DNA of 64,000 nt, taken from the NCBI GenBank assembly GCA_035771175.1, contig CM069598.1, positions 13,374,539 to 13,438,538 of the forward strand. Reading direction: 5' to 3'. Source of the stretch: Paratinospora sagittata. Its lineage: Eukaryota; Streptophyta; Magnoliopsida; Ranunculales; Menispermaceae. The notes below the pieces were generated by a model. The model was not told the DNA's origin, made no database searches, and saw only the letters and a list, made by a program, of their open reading frames with translations. This document shows positions 57,547 through 64,000 of the stretch, piece after piece; position 1 is the first letter of the stretch, and every line of letters begins with the position of its first letter. The translations under genes and the position numbers were made by a program.

Positions 57547-60500
57547 ACAGATTGTGCTTTGGCCCTGTCTCGAGTTATCTCCATCCCGAGAATTTTTCTG
57601 GCCTCTCCAAGATCCTTCATTTCAAACTCTGAGCTCAATTGAGCCTTTAGCTTGTTGATCTCCACCTTGCTTTTAGATGCGATTAACATATCATCTACAT
57701 ATAAAAGCAAATAGATAAATGTACCATCTTGAAGTTTGCGATAGTAGACACAATGATCAAACTGACTTCGGGTATATTTTTGCCCTTGGATGAAGCTGTC
57801 AAATCTCTTGTACCACTGTCTCGGTGACTGCTTCAGGCCATACAATGACTTGCTCAACTTGCAAGCCCAATGCTCTCTTCCTGGTACTTTGAATCCTTCT
57901 GGTTGAGACATATATATCTCTTCTTCTAAATTACCATGCAGAAAAGCAGTTTTGACATCGAGTTGGGCTAACTCGAGATCAAATTGTGCAACCAAAGCCA
58001 ATAATATTCGAATTGATGAATGCTTAACAACAGGTGAGAATACCTCATTGTAGTCAATTCCTTCCCTCTGAGCGTAGCCTTTTGATACCAGTCTGGCTTT
58101 GTACCGGATATCGTCTGTGCTGGGAGAGCCTTCCTTCTTAGCGAAAACCCATTTGCAGCCAATTGGTTTCTTTCCTTTCGGAAGTGGAACCAACTTCCAA
58201 GTCTGATTCTGATGGAGTGATTTCATCTCCTCATGCATTGCCATTTTCCACTTATCACTTTCCATACTCTGACTAGCATCTTTGTAATTGTATGGAATAT
58301 CATCTCCGGTGACTGGTAATGCATATGCAACCATGTCAGTGTACCGAGCCGGTTTGCGGATTTCTCTTCTTGGTCGACTGGTGGCAATTGATTCTGGTTG
58401 TTGACTGATGTCTGGTCCTGGAGCCTCCACCTCAACTGAGATTTCCTCCTCGTCTTCTTCAGGATGGTTGGATATTTCTGCTGACTTGCTAGGAGTTACT
58501 GGAATATCTAACTCCACCTGCTGAGGCAAATCTGGATCTCGATTTTCTTTATCAGAAACTGTATGCTTTAACATCACAGATTCGTCAAAAGTTACATCTC
58601 GACTTTTTACAATCGTCTTTGCCTCAGGGTTCCATAGTCGGAAAGCCTTAACTCCTTCGCTAAAGCCCATGAAAATCGCTTTCTTGGACCTAGGATCCAG
58701 TTTGGATTCCTTTACATGGAAATATGCAGTGCATCCGAAAATGCGCAGAGAATTATAATCTGAAACGGGTTGTCCGGACCATACCTCCTTTGGAGTTTTG
58801 CCATCTAGTGCTGTTGCAGGAAGTCTATTGATGATGTGAGAGGCATATGACAAAGCTTCAGCCCAAAATGCCTTGCTCAATCCAGAATGAGATAACATGC
58901 AGCGAACTTTATCTACCAAAGTACGATTCATGCGTTCAGCAACACCATTTTGTTGTGGCGTGCCTGGAACTGTAAAATGTCTGACAATCCCTTCATTCTC
59001 ACAAAATTTCTGAAATGGGTCTGACTTGTATTCTCCTCCATTATCAGATCTGAGCCTCTTAATCTTCCTTCCCGTTTGGGTTTCTACCATTTTCTTCCAT
59101 ATAAGAAAGATATCTAGCACTTCATCTTTATGCTTCATGGTATAAACCCAAACATAGCGTGAGAAATCATCAATGAAAGTAACAAACCAACGTTTACCTC
59201 CCAATGAAGCACTTTGAGAGGGTCCCCAAACGTCGGTATGAACATAATCCAATGTTCCTTTGGTGCGGTGGATTGCAGTGCCAAACTTGACTCTCGTCTG
59301 CTTGCCTAAGATACAGTGCTCGCAGAAGTCAAGTTTCCCAGTTTTTGCACCTTTCAGAGAACCTTGCATTATCAAGGTTTGAAGAGCCTTCTCTCCAACA
59401 TGTCCGAGCCGCATGTGCCACAGTCTGGAAGTGTCTGATGAAACATCATTAGAACTTGTGCAAGCTGATACACTTCCAATTACTGTGTGTCCGTCAAGGA
59501 AATAAAGATTTCCTTTTTGAGTACCCTTCATGGCCAAGAATGCTCCACGTACAACCTTCAAAACTCCACCTTCAATGGTTACCTTGTAACCGCTAGAATC
59601 AAGGACTCCTAGGGAGATCAGATTTTTCTTCAGATCTGGGACATATCTGACATCCGTGAGCCGTCTTGTTGTACCGTCATGCATCTTTAGGCGTATAGTT
59701 CCAATACCTTTTGTTTGACAGGTATTGTTGTTGCCCATTAGCACGACTCCTCCATCGAACTCATCCAGTTTTGAGAACCAATGTCGATTCGGACACATAT
59801 GATAGGAACAGCCGGAATCTAATATCCATCTATCAGACTGATTGTCTATAGATGAAACGGAGAAGGCAGAATCTTCTTCAGCCTTCTGTGCCACATTTGC
59901 AGTTGTCTTGTCCTTATTTGGACAATCTTTCTTCCAGTGCCCCTTTTGGTGACAATAGGCACATTCATCCTTTGCAAGACGTTGACGTGATGAAGGTCCT
60001 TGTGACTTTGAGCGAGATCGGCCTCGCCCACTGGATCTATCAGATCTGTTGTTAGCCCTGCCTCTGGATACCGTCAAGGCTGCTGGTGATGCTTCATTGT
60101 GATCGCGTTGGTCCTTCCTTCGATACTCGTTGTTCACCAAAGCATTTGAAACATCACTGAATTTAACCTCATCTTTACCATAAAGCAAAGTTGTTGTTAA
60201 ATGTTCATAACTTTCAGGCAAAGAGTTTAACAACAATAGTGCTTTATCCTCATCAAGAGGGTCAATATCAAGATTTAGTAGATCAGCAAGAATCTTGTTG
60301 AATTTATCAAGATGCTCACTCATGGGAGTACCTTCCTTGTACTGAAAACGATAGAGCTTCTTCTTCAGGTAGAGGCGGTTCTCTACGCTTTTCGTCATGT
60401 ATTTGTCCTCCAGTTTCTTCCAGAGACTTATTGCCATAGTCTCTTTCATGACAAAGTACTTCTGATCCTTCGCCAAACAGAGTCGGATTGTGCCACAAGC

Positions 60501-60713
60501 TTGGCGATTTACAAAATTCCAATCATCATCGGACATATCCTTGGGCTTGGCTTCCAAGGCAATATGTGATCCTTCCCTGAATAGTAGATCTTGAACTTCG
60601 CATTGCCACATGCCAAAGTTGTTGGTGCCGTTGAATTTCTCCACCTCGAACTTTGCGTTGGTTATCGAAGTTCTTTGCCAAGGCCTGCTTGTGGTTGGGA
60701 GTTCTTCCGCCAT
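57543..60713 (-). CDS. Copia-3 gag-pol polyprotein, 1056 codons, C-terminus frameshifted
   Basis: One long open frame. Gag with UBN2 domain (about residues 55-190, LYLKKKLYRFQYKEGTPMSE), zinc knuckle CAYCHQKGHWKKDC near 255, protease DSGCSYHMC near 305, GAG-pre-integrase LWHMRLGHVGEKAL and CEHCILGK (about 430-470), integrase core (HTDVWGPS, FIDDFSRYVWVY, LRSDNGGEY, TPQQNGVAERMN; D-D-E), reverse transcriptase (LAQLDVKTAFLHGNLEEEIY, LLLYVDDMLIAS). The frame ends soon after ILGMEITRD because of an indel near 57570; the rest continues in 57546-56717. The start ATG lies after a 780-bp leader. Best-preserved retroelement protein in the window, and Tnt1/Tork-like in motif content. Confidence 0.93.
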   Translation of the reverse strand: MAEELPTTSRPWQRTSITNAKFEVEKFNGTNNFGMWQCEVQDLLFREGSHIALEAKPKDMSDDDWNFVNRQACGTIRLCLAKDQKYFVMKETMAISLWKKLEDKYMTKSVENRLYLKKKLYRFQYKEGTPMSEHLDKFNKILADLLNLDIDPLDEDKALLLLNSLPESYEHLTTTLLYGKDEVKFSDVSNALVNNEYRRKDQRDHNEASPAALTVSRGRANNRSDRSSGRGRSRSKSQGPSSRQRLAKDECAYCHQKGHWKKDCPNKDKTTANVAQKAEEDSAFSVSSIDNQSDRWILDSGCSYHMCPNRHWFSKLDEFDGGVVLMGNNNTCQTKGIGTIRLKMHDGTTRRLTDVRYVPDLKKNLISLGVLDSSGYKVTIEGGVLKVVRGAFLAMKGTQKGNLYFLDGHTVIGSVSACTSSNDVSSDTSRLWHMRLGHVGEKALQTLIMQGSLKGAKTGKLDFCEHCILGKQTRVKFGTAIHRTKGTLDYVHTDVWGPSQSASLGGKRWFVTFIDDFSRYVWVYTMKHKDEVLDIFLIWKKMVETQTGRKIKRLRSDNGGEYKSDPFQKFCENEGIVRHFTVPGTPQQNGVAERMNRTLVDKVRCMLSHSGLSKAFWAEALSYASHIINRLPATALDGKTPKEVWSGQPVSDYNSLRIFGCTAYFHVKESKLDPRSKKAIFMGFSEGVKAFRLWNPEAKTIVKSRDVTFDESVMLKHTVSDKENRDPDLPQQVELDIPVTPSKSAEISNHPEEDEEEISVEVEAPGPDISQQPESIATSRPRREIRKPARYTDMVAYALPVTGDDIPYNYKDASQSMESDKWKMAMHEEMKSLHQNQTWKLVPLPKGKKPIGCKWVFAKKEGSPSTDDIRYKARLVSKGYAQREGIDYNEVFSPVVKHSSIRILLALVAQFDLELAQLDVKTAFLHGNLEEEIYMSQPEGFKVPGREHWACKLSKSLYGLKQSPRQWYKRFDSFIQGQKYTRSQFDHCVYYRKLQDGTFIYLLLYVDDMLIASKSKVEINKLKAQLSSEFEMKDLGEARKILGMEITRDRAKAQSV

Positions 60714-60894
60714 TAAGACCGAAAATATGTATGACGCCGAAAAGTGCTGAAAAAATGATAAACAACTCCAACTAAGCTATATCAATAACTTAGGAGTTGA
60801 ATCTGCAGAAACGGATTGCACGGATGCGTCCGGAACGGTCGAAAATGGTGGAAACGAGTCTGACTTTGCTGAAATCAGACAAAAAATTAGCCGG

Positions 60895-61270
60895 ATAAAC
60901 AGTATCAGGCCGCGGATGAACAGTATCGGGCTGTATGAACAGTGACGGGCCGAAACAAATGGGCCTGATGAACAGTGGCGAACCGACCGGGCTGGGCCGA
61001 AATGAACAGTGGCTGACCGAATGGGCTGGGCTGAGATGAACAATGAAACTGCGTGGGCTGGGCCGCAGATGAACAGGGCGGATTATGTGGGCTGGACAGA
61101 GGATGAACAGTGCGGACTGTTTGGGCTGGACCGCGGATGAACAGTGAGGTTTGTGTGGGCTGGACCGCAGATAAACAGTTCCGGATCTGAGTCGGGTTCG
61201 GATCGGATGAATAGTGTCACGGATGAACAGTGCCGATGATGAACAGTGTCGGGATGAACAGTGTCAGACA
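60895..61270 (-). repeat. GAACAGT motif array in the Copia-3 leader
   Basis: Read on the plus strand, TGAACAG occurs ten times, mostly as GATGAACAGTG, and several close variants (ATAAACAGT, ATGAATAGT, ATGAACAAT) lie between, with GGGCTGGGCCG / GGGCTGGACCG spacers. It lies between primer binding site and gag start. Confidence 0.85.
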
Positions 61271-61508
61271 AAAAAAAATTGCAAAATACAAAGATCAAAC
61301 TTTGATCGGCTCTTGCGAACTCGTTTCTTGTCCGTTTTTCTCGCCGTTTGTTGCGTTGGACTCCTGGAAACAAGAGCTACCTCCATGGGTGATCAGAAAA
61401 TAGTTCCGATCACTGTTGCAAAATTTCGAAAATTTCGACGCTATCTCGAAAAATTCGACGGAGGGTCTGTTTTTCTTCCAAAACCTAACCTTGGCTCTGA
61501 TACCAATT

Positions 61509-61861
61509 TGTTGTGCAGAATCGGAGTAAAGCATGAAAGAAAAAATAGAACAACAAATTTAACGTGGTTCGGCAAATTGCCTACGTCCACGGGAGGCAGC
61601 ACTCTTTTATTAGATCACCCTTAGGTGGATCTTACAGATTAGATCTCTTAATAGATCTCTCAGAATAGAACTCACTGAACATGAATTTATGAATGAAGTA
61701 AGGCCCTATTTATAGGAGTATTCAGGGGTATTTGTGTAATTAAAATAACATATTTTAATAGTATTAAAATCAAACTAAGCGGCTGTTGACGGAGTTGGTG
61801 GCCGCCCTCATGGGCGGCCACCAACCAATTAATTTTGGTTCCTACATAGGTGGACCCCACA
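61509..61861 (-). repeat. Copia-3 5' LTR (353 bp)
   Basis: Similar in parts to the LTR at 62919-63335; both contain GGTTCGGCAAATTGCCTACG near their element 3' end. Confidence 0.88.
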
Positions 61862-62437
61862 TAAGTCACCTGAAGAAGCATCTTCTGTGGTCTTCCATGA
61901 AGACAAGAACCAGTTCGCACCAGTTTTGAAGTTGCATCCTAACTTCATGCCTGGTAACAATGTATCACCAGGATGATCAAAGCTTTGCCACAAGTAGTTG
62001 TTGGGGTTGTTGTCATTCTGTTCTTTCACAACTAGATTTCCTGTGTTAAGTAGCCGAGCTGCTATTACTACTGGGTTATGTGTTTTCCTAGATGAATTTG
62101 TGAACCAAACTATGTTGTTTCCTGCTTGGTTAACTAGGATGAGATTTCCTTCAGTACTTATCATTAGAACTCCATTATTTTTGTTAAGAGGGCTCTCTCT
62201 ATTGGCAACCCAAACGATTCCTTGATATCTAATTGATATCTCCTTGTACCATATTCCTAAGTAGCTGTTCTGGGATTTTCCAAGACTCAGAAAACCCAGT
62301 TCGAATCTGCCACCATCGGAAACTAAGGTCTGGTCATCGGTGAGATTTAGACCTGGTGTAACAGAGTCCCCTGCTTTGGTGATTCTGAGAAAACTGAGAA
62401 TTGAAACACAGAGAAGAAGGAAAGAAAGCCGTTCCAT
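61862..62437 (-). other. SRK-3 exon 1, 5' part (signal peptide and lectin domain)
   Basis: An open frame of about 190 codons ending KTTEDASSGD at the Copia-3 junction. Lectin-domain motifs GIWYKEIS, VWVANRESPL and WQSFDHPGDTLLPGMKLG are intact. Confidence 0.9.
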
Positions 62438-62918
62438 TGATCATTCCTCTATATCTTTGAAATAAATGATATGGGAATGCTTTACTCTATCTACAAATTT
62501 CACCATCTAGATAGATTAAATTCTATTGCATTTGCCTCAGCCTCTCAATTATTTGTCATCATATGACTACTTATCAGTTCATCCAACCGAACAAAGGCTG
62601 CTAGTTGAAACTTGAAAACCATTCTTCCCTTCACCTCCTCTCCCTTTAATTATTATTATTATTATTATCATAAGTGGTCGTGCGTAGCGTGATTAAATTG
62701 ATTATTGATTATATTAAGATTTCTAGATAAGAGTGAGGTTTTCTTGCTTTTCAATTTATTCTTAAAAAACACATAAATAAAAAATAATAGAAGCGAATGA
62801 CTTCAACCAATAATTAAAAGTGACAAATATAAATTAAAAATTCAATGTTCATGAATAATTAAATAATTAACTAACAAACCAATATTTAAACGTTAAAATT
62901 AATAACTTATAATGCCAA
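62438..62918. other. Upstream region of SRK-3
   Basis: AT-rich 5' flank between the SRK-3 start and Copia-5. It contains a short TTATTATTATTATTA tract near 62650. No gene. Confidence 0.5.
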
Positions 62919-63335
62919 TGTTGTAATGTGAAATCGTGATAAAGCATGAAAGAAAAAAATAAGACAACAAATTTAACGTGGTTCGGCAAATTGCCTACGT
63001 CCACGGAAAACAGCAAACTTGTATTATCAGAGATAACAAACTACACCCTTAGGTGAATGTTACAGATTGGATCTCTTAATAGATCTCTTATAATAGAACT
63101 CTCTGACTCTTAGGAATTTAACTCACTGAACATAAATTTCAAGAATGAAGTTAGACTCTATTTATAGGAGTATTCAGGGGTATTATCGTAATTATAAATA
63201 TATAATATAATATATTTAATAATTTAATATATCACCCTTTTGGCGCGCGAGCCGAATGCGCCGATTTCAGCCGCCCAATTGTCTTCCACCTTGTCTGCCA
63301 CAACCGTTTGTTTGCCACATGTGGTGGTCCCCACA
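62919..63335 (-). repeat. Copia-5 3' LTR (417 bp)
   Basis: Ends and the CTACGTCCACGG block match the Copia-3 LTR; the middle, including AT-rich runs, is diverged. Confidence 0.85.
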
Positions 63336-63440
63336 AATCTCCACCTCCACCTCATGTGGAACATGACTCCTCCACACCTGCAATCTCTCTTCAGATAGCA
63401 AGCTTCCTTCAAAAAACTGTTGTTGCCTCCATTAGTGCCC

Positions 63441-64000
63441 TTAGGCACTCCGAGCTCGTGAGATGTTGATCAAGTCCAAACAATGTTGGAACTTGATCCC
63501 TGTAACCACCTTTGTAAGCATATCTGCGGGGTTATCTGCAGTCTTGATCTTTTGCAGAAGAATATTCCCTTCTTCTACTATTTCTCGAACAAAATGAAAA
63601 CGAACATCAATATGCTTCGTTCGACTGTGATGAACTTGGTTCTTTGCCAAACAAATGGCACTCTGGCTGTCGCAGAAAACTTCAACATTCTTCTGCACAA
63701 TTCTCAAGTCTTTATTCAATCCATAAAGTCAGATTGCTTCCTTGAAAGCTTTCGTTACTGCCATGTATTCTGCCTCTGTAGTAGACAAAGCAACTGTCGA
63801 CTGTAGTGTTGATCTTCAACTCACTGGTCCTCGTGCCATAATGAAAACATAACCAGTAGTAGATCTGCGCTTGTCAAGATCTCCAGCATAGTCCGAATCC
63901 ACATATCCGACTAGATGCTTACAACTTTTCTTATCTCTCTCGAACTTTAAACCAATATCCACAGTACCATGAATATACCGTAGAATCCACTCCACTGCTT
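63441..64000 (-). pseudogene. Copia-5 RNase H region (partial)
   Basis: VHHSRTKHIDVRFHFVRE, ADNPADMLTKVV and the C-terminus ISRARSA are as in Copia-3. A stop near 63727 and an ATG-proximal change interrupt the frame, so this copy is also mutated. Continues past the window. Confidence 0.88.

Larger units (their letters stand above)
56584..61861 (-). mobile_element. Copia-3: Tnt1-like Ty1/copia retrotransposon in SRK-3 exon 1
   Basis: 5' LTR 61509-61861 (353 bp, TGTGGGGTCC...GCACAACA on the minus strand), primer binding site TGGTATCAGAGCC (61493-61505), long leader (60714-61492), gag-pol (60713 to 56717), polypurine tract (GAGGTGGAGGTGGAGATT on the minus strand, about 56612-56632), and only the first 28 bp of the 3' LTR (56584-56611). 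The flanking exon sequence TAAGTCACCTGAAGAAG (17 bp) is present on both sides (56567-56583 and 61862-61878), longer than the usual 5-bp duplication. Confidence 0.92.
62919..64000 (-). mobile_element. Copia-5: Copia-3 relative, truncated by the window end
   Basis: 3' LTR 62919-63335 (417 bp, ends TGTGGGGACC and TTACAACA on the minus strand), polypurine tract at about 63336-63356, then RNase H coding sequence highly similar to that of Copia-3 running to the right edge. The rest of the element lies outside. Confidence 0.88.

Overview
This window is plant nuclear DNA, most likely from a woody eudicot; I cannot name the species. The evidence is intron-split receptor-kinase genes, AT-rich spacers, and a high density of Copia, Gypsy, hAT and Mutator-like elements. 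There is no bacterial, organellar or viral gene organisation and no tRNA or rRNA gene that I could see.

The host genes are a tandem cluster of three G-type lectin S-receptor-like kinase genes (SRK/SD1-like), all on the minus strand. SRK-1 (exon 1 only, 5989-7217) is a pseudogene. SRK-2 (10489-19608) is apparently intact: seven exons whose lengths sum to 2478 nt, giving 825 codons plus stop, with all kinase signature residues present, although a 4.7 kb Copia element sits in intron 2. SRK-3 (52237-62437) retains all seven exons but is broken by a Copia element in exon 1, a 23-bp tandem duplication, nonsense codons and short indels.

The rest is mobile DNA. 1-2328: part of a long Gypsy LTR. 2769-5823: Copia-1. 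7541-8883: a Mutator-like element with 10-bp target duplications that appears to carry a fragment of a tyrosyl-tRNA synthetase gene (Pack-MULE). 12701-17407: Copia-2 in SRK-2 intron 2. 19725-24108: a 1.15 kb tandem duplication upstream of SRK-2, whose second copy holds a very young 2.0 kb non-autonomous LTR element with an internal GC-rich minisatellite (21748-23784). 25821-52127: a 26 kb nest in which Copia-4 contains hAT-1, hAT-1 contains a chromodomain Gypsy element, and that Gypsy element contains a second hAT transposase relic plus a piece of another LTR element. 56584-61861: Copia-3 (Tnt1-like) in SRK-3 exon 1. 62919-64000: a second Copia-3 relative running off the window. A solo LTR with perfect target duplications lies in SRK-3 intron 3.

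The most unusual observations are the Pack-MULE with its gene fragment, the minisatellite-bearing LTR element, a GAACAGT motif array recurring in three retroelements of different types, and a 1.4 kb duplication of hAT sequence on both sides of the nested Gypsy element that target-site duplication cannot explain.
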